Shown: piece after piece, positions 41,588 through 49,698 of the stretch | Layout: each line of letters opens with the position of its first letter | Numbering within the stretch: position 1 is the first letter of the stretch | DNA from: a bacterium | GTDB lineage: Bacteria; Patescibacteria; Paceibacteria; UBA9973; UBA6065 | Assembly (NCBI GenBank): GCA_030680695.1 | Contig: JAUXUT010000149.1 | Coordinates: 558,001-622,000, forward strand | Reading direction: 5' to 3' | DNA length: 64,000 nucleotides | Notes under the pieces: model-generated | Database searches by the model: none | What the model was told of the DNA's origin: nothing | Seen by the model: only the letters and a program-made list of their open reading frames with translations | Program-made: the position numbers and the translations under genes

Positions 41588-42550
41588 ACCTATAACGATA
41601 TCATTTCGCTCGAGAATTTACTCGGCGCATGGAAGGAGTTCAGGAAGGGCAAGCGGAAGAAGAAGGATGTGCAGGAATTCGAGATAAGATTGACGGACAA
41701 TCTCTTCGCCTTGCATCTCGAGTTAGCAGAGCGACGCTACGAACATGGAGGCTATCATGCGTTCAACATCTCTGATCCAAAGCCTCGCAATATACATAAA
41801 GCTATCGTACGCGACAGGCTCCTGCATCACGCACTGTACCGGACGCTCTACCCCTTTTTCGACAGGTCGTTTATAGCAGATTCTTATTCATGCAGGGACG
41901 GTAAAGGAACGCATAGGGCGATGACCCGATTCATCAGTTTTGGCTGCAAGGTCTCCAAGAATAATACAAGGACATGCTGGGTTCTGAAGTGCGACGTCCG
42001 GAAATTCTTTGCGTCCATCGACCATGAGATTCTTTTTAAAATCCTCTCAGACTTTATCGAGGACAAAGATATCTTAAATCTTTTACGAAAAGTCGTGGGA
42101 AGCTTCAGTAGCGGAAAGACAGGGACAGGTCTTCCGCTCGGCAATCTCACCTCTCAGCTCCTTGTCAATATCTATTTGAACCAATTCGATCAGTTCGTTA
42201 AGCATCGAATCAAAGCCCGTTATTACATTCGTTACGCCGATGATTTCGTCCTGCTGTCAGACGATAGGGATTTTCTCGAATCATGCATCCCTCGCATATC
42301 AAATTTTCTCAAAGAAAACCTTAAACTTTCCTTGCATCCGGATAAAGTTTTTATAAAGACGCTCGCCTCAGGTGTCGACTTCCTTGGTTGGGTGCATTTC
42401 CCGCATCACCGGGTGCTGAGGACTGCAACGAAGGACAAGATGTTCCGCAGACTCGTGAAGGATTCAAGGGATGCTGCCAGGGAATCGTATCTAGGCATGC
42501 TCGGACACGGGGACGCCCGCAGCCTATCTGAGGCGGTGGAACGCATTTGA
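41564..42550 (+). CDS. DGR reverse transcriptase
   Basis: 328 residues from ATG 41564. Fingers/palm motifs in order: SYSCRDGKGTHRAM (about 107-120), LKCDVRKFFASIDHEIL (catalytic Asp 144), GLPLGNLTSQ (189-198, the [LIV]GxxxSQ motif that marks DGR enzymes), YIRYADDFVLL (YADD 224-227, the two catalytic Asp) and SGVDFLGWV (thumb-side motif). It has no maturase or endonuclease domain. It copies TR RNA with adenine misincorporation to produce cDNA that replaces VR. A TTG at 41528 is in frame but lies before a G9 tract. Gap to rsmE is 32 bases. Confidence 0.95.
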   Translation: MGRVQFTHTYNDIISLENLLGAWKEFRKGKRKKKDVQEFEIRLTDNLFALHLELAERRYEHGGYHAFNISDPKPRNIHKAIVRDRLLHHALYRTLYPFFDRSFIADSYSCRDGKGTHRAMTRFISFGCKVSKNNTRTCWVLKCDVRKFFASIDHEILFKILSDFIEDKDILNLLRKVVGSFSSGKTGTGLPLGNLTSQLLVNIYLNQFDQFVKHRIKARYYIRYADDFVLLSDDRDFLESCIPRISNFLKENLKLSLHPDKVFIKTLASGVDFLGWVHFPHHRVLRTATKDKMFRRLVKDSRDAARESYLGMLGHGDARSLSEAVERI

Positions 42551-42582
42551 CCATTCCCGTATTGTCGCTATGCTTGTTGCAC

Positions 42583-43284
42583 ATGAGGTTACACAGGTTT
42601 TATCTGCAGGCAAATCAAATAGATAAAGGAAAGATAAATTCCTCTACCGACCTTTCTCTTGCTCACCAGCTGAGGTCGGTTTTCAGGTTGCACGAAGGAT
42701 CGAGAGTTATATTCTTTGACGGCAGTGGCCATGAGTATGTTTCAGATATAGTTTCTCTGAATAAGTCTGAAGTCATGTTTCGTGTGGCCGAGGAACGTGC
42801 GGTGAAACGTTGCACGGAGCTTCGTCTCACTCTGGCCTTCTCGCTTATCAAGAAAGACAATGCGGAATGGGTCATCGAAAAGGGAACCGAGCTTGGTGTG
42901 TCAGAGTTCGTTCCACTTGTCTCTGAACGGAGCGAGAAGAAGGGTTTTAATATCGAGCGAGCCACAAAGAAAACGATCGAGGCCGCCGAACAATCGGGCA
43001 GGGCAGACATCGCAGATGTGCGCGAACCAGTAGACCTGAACAACTTCTTGGCACTTGAGACGCGACCAATAGTTGTGTTTCACACCGACGGCATGACCCT
43101 CGCCGAAACAAATCTTCCGACATCAGGCGAGCTCGTCGCATGCATCGGCCCAGAGGGAGGATGGTCTGATCGCGAGATCGAGGCATTCAAGGCCAAGGGC
43201 GCGATCATCGTCCGTCTTCAATCACCGGTACTACGCGCGGAAACCGCTGCAGTCGCTATCACAACTCTTCTATTGGTCAAATAA
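42583..43284 (+). CDS. rsmE: 16S rRNA (uracil1498-N3)-methyltransferase
   Basis: 233 residues of a SPOUT-class methyltransferase: MRLHRFYL start, EKGTELGVSEFVPL, CIGPEGGWSDREIEAF and VRLQSPVLRAETAAVAI near the end (knotted SAM site). TATGCT ends 8 nt before ATG 42583; the frame opens at 42547 but the later start is canonical. It follows the RT gene and is convergent with tig. Confidence 0.94.
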   Translation: MRLHRFYLQANQIDKGKINSSTDLSLAHQLRSVFRLHEGSRVIFFDGSGHEYVSDIVSLNKSEVMFRVAEERAVKRCTELRLTLAFSLIKKDNAEWVIEKGTELGVSEFVPLVSERSEKKGFNIERATKKTIEAAEQSGRADIADVREPVDLNNFLALETRPIVVFHTDGMTLAETNLPTSGELVACIGPEGGWSDREIEAFKAKGAIIVRLQSPVLRAETAAVAITTLLLVK

Positions 43285-43292
43285 AAAATATT

Positions 43293-44219
43293 TTATTTGA
43301 CTCCCTCGAGGAATTCAAACACAGCTTGGTTCAAGAGAAGATGCATAAAGTATCCTCGTGCGCGGTCCTCATCTAGGCCAGGATAGTTTTTCACCGCAGC
43401 GGCGACTTCTGCCTCTATCTTTTCTTTGTTAGGCACAATCTTTTCGGTGTCGGCAATATGTCCGATGGCGAGCTCAAGTTTTACGCGTTTCACGGCATCT
43501 GCACGCCACTCCTTTTTCATATCATCTTCGGTCTTACCCAGGTGCTTAAGGTACTCTCCGAATTGGAGTCCCATGCGTTCGATGTCTGCTTTCATCTGTG
43601 CCGTCATTTGTCGGAGTTCTGACTCGACGAGCACTTCAGGGACCACAACATCTATCGATGCAGCGAGCGCTTCTACAAGGGCGAGGCGCTTCTTTTCTTT
43701 TGCCTTGTACTCATTCTGCTTCACAAGATCTTCCATTTTTACCTCTGGCATTTTCTCTTGAACCTTCTTAAGGTCCTCTTCCTTTGCTTCGACGACTTCG
43801 AGAGGTTTTTTATTTTCTTCGGCAGTAATCTTCTTGTAATCGAGCTTTGATATTTTTGGTACGACGGCGGCACGAATCGTAAAATCGAGGTCATTGCCTT
43901 CGGCGAGCTTGGTAATCTCTACGCGCGGTGATCCTATTGCATCAATTTTTTCATCCTCGAGGATATGCATGTAAGCGTGCGAGATAGCATGTTCTGCCGC
44001 TTCGGCGAGAAGGGCGGCTTCGCCGACTTTTTCACGCACGAGTTTGTCTGGTGCAGCACCTTTGCGGAAGCCAGGCAGGGTCACATCGGCCTTGATGTGT
44101 TCGAGGGTGTGCTGGATTGCTTCGGCGAGTTCGTCTGCCTTGATCGAGCTTTTTATCTCAACTTCGGAAGTCTCGGGGAGATTATTTACGGTCGCTTTGT
44201 ATGAATGATCTTTAGACAT
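43293..44219 (-). CDS. tig: Trigger factor without PPIase domain
   Basis: 308 residues versus about 430 in typical trigger factors. The ribosome-binding N-terminal domain is intact with the signature GFRKGAAPDKLV (near residue 50), and the helical C-terminal chaperone domain is present (KMEDLVKQNEYKAKEKKRLALVEALAASIDVVVPE, ...EVLVESELRQM), but the central FKBP/PPIase region is missing. It still should bind nascent chains at the ribosome. Shortened forms like this occur in reduced genomes. Confidence 0.9.
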   Translation of the reverse strand: MSKDHSYKATVNNLPETSEVEIKSSIKADELAEAIQHTLEHIKADVTLPGFRKGAAPDKLVREKVGEAALLAEAAEHAISHAYMHILEDEKIDAIGSPRVEITKLAEGNDLDFTIRAAVVPKISKLDYKKITAEENKKPLEVVEAKEEDLKKVQEKMPEVKMEDLVKQNEYKAKEKKRLALVEALAASIDVVVPEVLVESELRQMTAQMKADIERMGLQFGEYLKHLGKTEDDMKKEWRADAVKRVKLELAIGHIADTEKIVPNKEKIEAEVAAAVKNYPGLDEDRARGYFMHLLLNQAVFEFLEGVK

Positions 44220-44285
44220 ATGTATTCAATATTGTTCTATTTGGTGAAATGCAGTCTATCTGCAAAGAGGCTGTTTGTCCACGAA

Positions 44286-44308
44286 AAAGCCGCCCAACGG
44301 GCGGCTTT
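44286..44308 (-). terminator. Hairpin downstream of small membrane gene
   Basis: AAAGCCGCCC-aac-GGGCGGCTTT, five bases past the stop of the minus-strand gene at 44313; T-run on the minus strand. Confidence 0.8.
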
Positions 44309-44312
44309 GACG

Positions 44313-44579
44313 TTATTCAGCCAGTTCCTTTTCGATATCAGAGAAGTCGAACTCTAGGTCAGTACTCATCATGAGATCTGATTCGATTGAATCAAGGTCA
44401 TCAGATGAAGACAGTGGTGCGAGCCCAGCTTCGTCATTTTTCGTAATCGCACCACCCCAGAAATATAGGGCCCCGACGATGAGAGCGATTATGATGACAC
44501 CGATACCAATAATTGGTCCGAACGATCGGTGTGACGGTGCAACCTGAGTTTCTGGGGTTTGTGTTTGGTTTGGTTCCAT
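44313..44579 (-). CDS. Small single-pass membrane protein, unknown
   Basis: 88 residues: hydrophilic N-terminus (MEPNQTQTPETQ), one membrane helix (about 22-43) and an acidic C-terminal tail (DDLDSIESDLMMS...DIEKEL). No family recognised. Followed by a clear terminator and preceded by 17 bases from the next gene, so the two are probably one operon. Confidence 0.65.
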   Translation of the reverse strand: MEPNQTQTPETQVAPSHRSFGPIIGIGVIIIALIVGALYFWGGAITKNDEAGLAPLSSSDDLDSIESDLMMSTDLEFDFSDIEKELAE

Positions 44580-44596
44580 ATTTTTCTCTATCTATA

Positions 44597-45211
44597 TTAA
44601 TTTACCTGCGCTGATGAAGTCGCGTTCACAGAAGGAGCGAGACCCGCCTTGATGCTGACGATGACTTCCACAAGGGCGGCATGGGCTGACCTGATGGCTT
44701 TGTTTGCATCTTGGGTTGCATTTCTCAACTTCTCGAACGATTCGTTGACGCTTCCAACGGATACCTCGACTGCTGCCACTGCCCGGGCTTCAACACCCGC
44801 TGCTTCAATAAGGGTGTTCGCGTTTGCAAGAAGCCTCCTGCTTTCCGTCATGTCTTTACCGGAATCTTCTATTTTATCGAGCCGGGTCGATATTTTCGCA
44901 GATATGTCTGCGAGTTTGTTCACCGCAGCGACAAGTCGATCCGATACCTGTGGTGCACGGGCGGTAATTTTCGCCTCAACACGCACGCGGGTGCTAGTTG
45001 CAAGGTCCCTTCTCGCCTCTATCCGGGGCCTTACCTCATCTCGTTTTTCTTCGCGGGATACAGGCATCGCGGGGCGAGCAGCATTCGCCTCAACACGCAT
45101 TTCCGCCTTGGCATCAAGTCTGACCCTTGTTTCTTGGGCCGAAGCCGACGCAGCACCAGCAAAGGCTATAGCGAAAGCCATAGCAACTACGAATGTATAT
45201 TTATTTTTCAT
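44597..45211 (-). CDS. Secreted helical (coiled-coil) protein, unknown
   Basis: 204 residues. Signal peptide with AxA-type cleavage (ASASAQE), then an Arg/Glu-rich segment and long helices (AVNKLADISAKISTRLDKIEDSGKDM...). Resembles DUF5667-like secreted coiled-coil proteins of Parcubacteria, but this is only a resemblance in composition. ATG at 45211 (MKNKYTF) is chosen because it starts the signal peptide. Confidence 0.6.
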   Translation of the reverse strand: MKNKYTFVVAMAFAIAFAGAASASAQETRVRLDAKAEMRVEANAARPAMPVSREEKRDEVRPRIEARRDLATSTRVRVEAKITARAPQVSDRLVAAVNKLADISAKISTRLDKIEDSGKDMTESRRLLANANTLIEAAGVEARAVAAVEVSVGSVNESFEKLRNATQDANKAIRSAHAALVEVIVSIKAGLAPSVNATSSAQVN

Positions 45212-45228
45212 ATTTTTATTATATAAGT

Positions 45229-45258
45229 AAAAAGGACCCATTGCCATGAGTCCTTTTT
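45229..45258 (-). terminator. Terminator of ppa
   Basis: AAAAAGGACcCAT-TGCC-ATGaGTCCTTTTT (one mismatch), 15 bases past the ppa stop, with T-run in both directions. Confidence 0.75.
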
Positions 45259-45272
45259 AAACAAATTATTGT

Positions 45273-45812
45273 CTAGTTCCTGTTTCGTTTGCCGGCGTGG
45301 GCTTCGGCGTACATTTTGACCGATCGATCGAAGTCAGCGCGCGCAGTGCTCGCGTCCTTGAATCCTCCAACCTCAACCTTCTTTTTCTGGATTTGTTTGT
45401 ATGTCGAGAAAAAGTGCTCGATTTCCTTGAGAGTATGTTTGTTGACGTCTTTGAGGTCAACGACGTGTTCCCAACGAGGATCGTCCACAGGCACTCCGAT
45501 TACCTTGGCGTCAGAGTCGCCACCGTCGGTCATATCCATGACAGCGACTGGTCTCACACGCACCAGAATTCCTGGGGCGAGCGGATACGTTGTAAGGACA
45601 ACTACATCGAGGGCATCCCCATCGTCCCAAAGAGTTCGAGGTGCAAACCCGTAGTCAAACGGATAGTCCTGAGATGTATGCATGGCGCGGTCGAGCGCGA
45701 TGATGCCTGTCTCTTTGTCGATTTCGTATTTATTTTTTGACCCCTTAGGAATCTCAATAATTACATTGATCTCTTCAGCGGTTCCCGCTGGAATATCGTG
45801 AAGGTAATTCAT
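45273..45812 (-). CDS. ppa: Inorganic pyrophosphatase (family I)
   Basis: 179 residues. Family I motifs: EIPKGSKNKYEIDKETG, DYPFDYGFAPRTLWDDGDALDVVVLT (Asp cluster binding Mg) and KVIGVPVDDPRW. Hydrolyses pyrophosphate from biosynthesis. Its ATG overlaps the nusA stop by one base (TAATG), so it is translationally coupled. Confidence 0.95.
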   Translation of the reverse strand: MNYLHDIPAGTAEEINVIIEIPKGSKNKYEIDKETGIIALDRAMHTSQDYPFDYGFAPRTLWDDGDALDVVVLTTYPLAPGILVRVRPVAVMDMTDGGDSDAKVIGVPVDDPRWEHVVDLKDVNKHTLKEIEHFFSTYKQIQKKKVEVGGFKDASTARADFDRSVKMYAEAHAGKRNRN

Positions 45813-46969
45813 TATTCAGGCGTTGCTTCGAGGTTTTCGCCGGCTTCTGCAGCGGGGGCCTTAACACCACCCGTAGGGCGGATATCGATTTTCCATCCAG
45901 TAAGTTTTGCGGCAAGGCGCACATTTTGGCCGCCCTTACCGATTGCGAGAGACTGTTGGTCTTCGGCCACTTCGACAGTCGCGGTCTTTGATTCTTCGTC
46001 GAGAGTAATAGAGGCAATGGTTGCAGGTGAGAGAGAGTCCCCTATGAATTTCTTGGCATCGGCAGACCATTCTATGATGTCTACCTTTTCTCCTCCGAGT
46101 TCAGAGGTTACTGTGTTTACACGTACACCGCGCTGGCCAACGAGTGAGCCGATTGGGTCGATGTGCGAATCGTTTGATGTGACCGCAATTTTTGACCTTG
46201 ATCCGGCTTCGCGGGCGATTGCTTTGACCTCAACGGTCTTGTTTGCGATTTCAGGGGCCTCGACTTCAAATAGTTTTTCGAGGAATTTAGGATGCGATCG
46301 GGAAAGTTTAAGGAATACGCCACGAGGTGACTCTTCGACGCGGAATAGGTATGCGCGAAGACGCTCGCCCTGTTTGAAATGCTCGCTTCGAATTTGTTCC
46401 TCGAACGGGAGAACGCCCACGGCGCGGCCCATGTCGACGAAAATCGCACCACGCTCGATGCGCTGAACTGTTCCAGATACTATGTCTCCTTCACGCTTGC
46501 CGAATTCGCCCATGACAGATACCTTCTCGGCCTCGCGGATTTTCTGAATGATGACCTGTTTTGCGGTCTGGGCTGCGATACGACCAAAATCATCCTTCGG
46601 TTCAAGAGGGAAGGTGAGTTCCTCGTCGAGTTTAGCGTCGCGCCTAATAAGCTTCGCATCATCAATCCAGATGTGATGCTCTGGGTTATATCGAACGCGC
46701 AGGTCGCCCTCAGGAAGTTCGGGCATCTCTTCTTCCTCTGGAAGGTCAATGACCATGGAATCGTCGACGACTTTCTTTACCTGGAGGAATTCTGTCGCAC
46801 CGTCGTCGAGGTTGAAGGTGGCCTTCACAACCTGTCCGCGTTTGCCGTATTCTTTCTTATATGCGGTCGCAAGAGCTGCCTCGATGGCTTCGAGTATTTT
46901 CTCTTTTGGTATGCCGCGCTCTTCTTCGAGCTGGCCAAGAACCGAGTGGATTACTTTGAGGTCGAACAT
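45812..46969 (-). CDS. nusA: Transcription termination/antitermination factor NusA
   Basis: 385 residues: N-terminal RNAP-binding domain (EAIEAALATAYKKEYGKRG), S1 domain near residues 150-220 (GDIVSGTVQRIERGAIFVDMGRAVGVLP), KH domains with IDPIGSLVGQRGVRVNTV and SLAIGKGGQNVRLAAKLTGWKIDI. No C-terminal acidic repeats, as in most non-proteobacteria. The usual partner infB is not adjacent here; ppa follows instead. Confidence 0.95.
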   Translation of the reverse strand: MFDLKVIHSVLGQLEEERGIPKEKILEAIEAALATAYKKEYGKRGQVVKATFNLDDGATEFLQVKKVVDDSMVIDLPEEEEMPELPEGDLRVRYNPEHHIWIDDAKLIRRDAKLDEELTFPLEPKDDFGRIAAQTAKQVIIQKIREAEKVSVMGEFGKREGDIVSGTVQRIERGAIFVDMGRAVGVLPFEEQIRSEHFKQGERLRAYLFRVEESPRGVFLKLSRSHPKFLEKLFEVEAPEIANKTVEVKAIAREAGSRSKIAVTSNDSHIDPIGSLVGQRGVRVNTVTSELGGEKVDIIEWSADAKKFIGDSLSPATIASITLDEESKTATVEVAEDQQSLAIGKGGQNVRLAAKLTGWKIDIRPTGGVKAPAAEAGENLEATPE

Positions 46970-47115
46970 GGTGAATTTGCCTGAATATCTTTTTGCTAAA
47001 AAAACGAGTCCGCCTTGCGGCGAACTAGTAGACCTATTAATAATACGCCCCTATTTAGGAAAAGTCAATATACCCCTAGCCTGGCACGTTCGGGGTGCTA
47101 TACTTTAAGGCAAGT

Positions 47116-47802
47116 ATGAAGAAGAACATCACTTTTGATTTGGCAATGCTTGGTTTGTTTGCGCTCACTGTATCCATTATTCCTGTCGCTTTATATATGA
47201 GTGGTGCTTGCGATACGCCGGAAATCGCGGTTACAGAAGAAAAGTCGTCTGTGGTCGCGGCAGTGTCGATAGATACGCTTTCGGCTGTCTCTGGTATAGA
47301 TAAGGTTTTGAATATCGAGTTGGTTAACCAGGGTGGTAGATCATTTGAAGACGGGGTGGTTCTTATAACTGTGTTCCGAGAGCAAAGGGACAGTTCCTCG
47401 GCGGTCACATCGGTCCCATCCGCAAGATATGTAGCCAAGAATGGCATCGATCTTGCCCCACAATCAACACAGAATCTTACTTATATATGGAGTATTCCAT
47501 CCACCTTGCCTACAGCGGTTTATAGGATAGACGCTCAATTCTTCCATAACGCTGTCCTGTATGAGGACAGCGCCGTTCGCACGTCTGATCCTTTTGGAAA
47601 TAGCGCGAAGATGTACATATCTGGTGATGCAGACGCATCGGCTATTTTCACTCCAATCGGATTCGGAGATTTGGGACTCGCCGTTACGAATGGCTCAAAT
47701 CCATGTCCATACACAGGAAATATGTATATCTGGGTAACTCTCACTGGCGTCATGGGACTTATTATGTTTTCGGTAAGCCGTTGGGTACACGGTAGAAATT
47801 AA
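47116..47802 (+). CDS. Secreted or membrane-anchored protein, unknown
   Basis: 228 residues with hydrophobic segments at both ends: N-terminal (residues about 8-28, uncleaved-looking) and C-terminal (about 205-222). The middle is beta-rich (LNIELVNQGGRSFEDGVVLITVF), resembling CARDB-like extracellular domains. TATACT (TGCTATACT) ends 11 nt before ATG 47116. First gene of a run of surface-protein genes leading into the pilus operon. Confidence 0.65.
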   Translation: MKKNITFDLAMLGLFALTVSIIPVALYMSGACDTPEIAVTEEKSSVVAAVSIDTLSAVSGIDKVLNIELVNQGGRSFEDGVVLITVFREQRDSSSAVTSVPSARYVAKNGIDLAPQSTQNLTYIWSIPSTLPTAVYRIDAQFFHNAVLYEDSAVRTSDPFGNSAKMYISGDADASAIFTPIGFGDLGLAVTNGSNPCPYTGNMYIWVTLTGVMGLIMFSVSRWVHGRN

Positions 47803-47821
47803 GGCCATCACAATAAAAGTC

Positions 47822-49618
47822 ATGAATCGATTCACACTCTCAATCTACATAGCCATCGCATCGCTTGTCTTGCCGTTGGCCGTTTCGGCAAGCAATGACA
47901 CAGGTAATCCAACAGGCGAAGTCGACTTGTCCTCGACTTGTCAGCTTGTTACGGGATGGAGCTATGATGCCGATTTCAATCCGGTTAATAAGCCGGGGTG
48001 TACGAATATGACCGCCACTAATTATGACAAGCAAGCGACGGCGGACAATGGATCTTGCACGTTTACACAAGAACCTTGTGTGTCGCGGTATCGATGGGTA
48101 AACATTACGGCGGGCACGGTAAATCAGGCACAAGGATGTGCTGCAGTTGGTGCCGTACCAATGTTGCAGAACATACCTGAGAGGGGTTTTTGTGCGAGCG
48201 GTGAAAGCAGGCCTAAATCTGGATTTGATGTTATAAAGATAAATTACAGTCGAGGTATATGGGGAGGTGGTGGCGGTGGTGGCGGTACAGATATGCCGTA
48301 TCAGAACGGAGGATACCGATGCTATGTACCTGGACAGAAGTGGGACCGAGACAATACGGATGTGACCGTGGCTTACTATTGCGATTTCGGTGAATCGTTC
48401 CCATCAAGCTGCCCAGCTGATAATCCTCCACCAAGGACTTTCACTGGAACGGGCGGAGGTGATCATGTATATAATGATGCAAGGGTGGATTTAAACTTCG
48501 AACCAAGATCTTTTTTCGACTCGATTGCACGTCTCATCAGGCCTTTCCATGTTCTCGCAGCTAGTTCAGACAGCAATTCAGTAGAGATATATGACGGGCC
48601 AAGGGATACCGACGGAACACTCATTGCAACTGTTCCCGCTAATATTTATCGCGAGGATGTGAATATGACGATGAATATAACCGGGAATCATGGGTTTTCA
48701 TGGTCGGTTCCAGGTGCTTATTCCAACGGCATGCCTAAAAAGTTTTATTTCTACGGCACTGATTTGGATATGGCTGGTAAAACAAGTGAGCTCAAAAACA
48801 GCCCTATGACATTCATTTGTGCTGGTTCAGACACCTCATCACCAGATACGCCGATCCTCATCTGTCCTGCCAGCGCCGCACCCGGTGAATCAGTAAACAT
48901 AAACTTCAGCTCCACTGATTCTGATGGTGACGATGTTCGTTATCTCATTGATTGGGACGGTAACTCATCTGTGGATCAATATGTACCGTCAACCGGTTAT
49001 GTTTCAGGAAGCGAGGAACAGTCTGCTTCCAGGACATGGTCGTCAACCGGCAACAAGGTTGTTCGTGTGAGCGCACAAGATACCCAAGGCAATACTTCTT
49101 CGACAGCGTCATGCACGATTTCCGTTTCGTCCGGAGAGCCCGGCGGATGTGAAGGTGATTGTGGATCTGGCACCAGCGGTCCAACAGGAGGAGATACACA
49201 AGTATCAGGGTTCACTATCAATGGAACGTCAAAAATAGCCGTGCAGTTTCTCGCCAACTTGTCTGCCAAGACACAGGAAGCGAATCTGTCGGTTAATCCA
49301 GTTGGCTATACAGCACCAGTAACCCTTTCAGTCGGTTCGATAATAAGCGCAAGCGGCACAAGTATTCCAGGAGATGTTGAGGTGACTTATTATTTCGGCG
49401 GATCACCTTCTGAGTCTATGGTAATGACCTATGACGCCGGTTCGGGACATTATCGAGACCAGAATAATCAGATTGGCACCAAGTTCGCAATAGAATTTTC
49501 TAAGAAAATCACACAGAAGTACCGTGTAACTATCATCGGTACATCTGGACAGAATCAGTCACAATTCACTATCGAGGTTGAGCCGAGCGGCGTCACTCCG
49601 GATTTCAGGGAAATTTAG
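47822..49618 (+). CDS. Large secreted surface protein with PKD-like domain
   Basis: 598 residues. Signal peptide (ending AVSA), a CTNMTATNYDKQATADNGSC motif as found repeated in bacterial surface proteins, a Gly-run of nine near residue 150, and a PKD-like segment near residues 370-430 (SSTDSDGDDVRYLIDWDGNS). The C-terminal domain resembles that of the next gene (NGTSKIAVQFLA / NAEIMRIQFLG and YRVTIIGTSGQNQSQF / CRVQVYGTSQGMTV), so the two share a module. Probably pilus-associated or adhesive; function inferred only. Confidence 0.7.
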   Translation: MNRFTLSIYIAIASLVLPLAVSASNDTGNPTGEVDLSSTCQLVTGWSYDADFNPVNKPGCTNMTATNYDKQATADNGSCTFTQEPCVSRYRWVNITAGTVNQAQGCAAVGAVPMLQNIPERGFCASGESRPKSGFDVIKINYSRGIWGGGGGGGGTDMPYQNGGYRCYVPGQKWDRDNTDVTVAYYCDFGESFPSSCPADNPPPRTFTGTGGGDHVYNDARVDLNFEPRSFFDSIARLIRPFHVLAASSDSNSVEIYDGPRDTDGTLIATVPANIYREDVNMTMNITGNHGFSWSVPGAYSNGMPKKFYFYGTDLDMAGKTSELKNSPMTFICAGSDTSSPDTPILICPASAAPGESVNINFSSTDSDGDDVRYLIDWDGNSSVDQYVPSTGYVSGSEEQSASRTWSSTGNKVVRVSAQDTQGNTSSTASCTISVSSGEPGGCEGDCGSGTSGPTGGDTQVSGFTINGTSKIAVQFLANLSAKTQEANLSVNPVGYTAPVTLSVGSIISASGTSIPGDVEVTYYFGGSPSESMVMTYDAGSGHYRDQNNQIGTKFAIEFSKKITQKYRVTIIGTSGQNQSQFTIEVEPSGVTPDFREI

Positions 49619-49630
49619 TTTTGGCCAAGA

Positions 49631-49661
49631 AAATGCGCTGTCCACAGGACAGCGCATTTTC
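49631..49661 (+). terminator. Terminator after the large surface protein gene
   Basis: 13-bp stem AAATGCGCTGTCC-aca-GGACAGCGCATTT, T-run on both strands, 13 bases past the TAG at 49616. Confidence 0.85.
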
Positions 49662-49698
49662 CTTTTGCTGGGCGGATTGATACAATTGTTTCAAGACA

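Noticed and set aside
48261..48288. Gly-codon run in the 47822 gene as a possible frameshift or repeat-expansion error
   Set aside because: The frame stays open through the whole gene with signal peptide and domains intact; it reads as a Gly linker.
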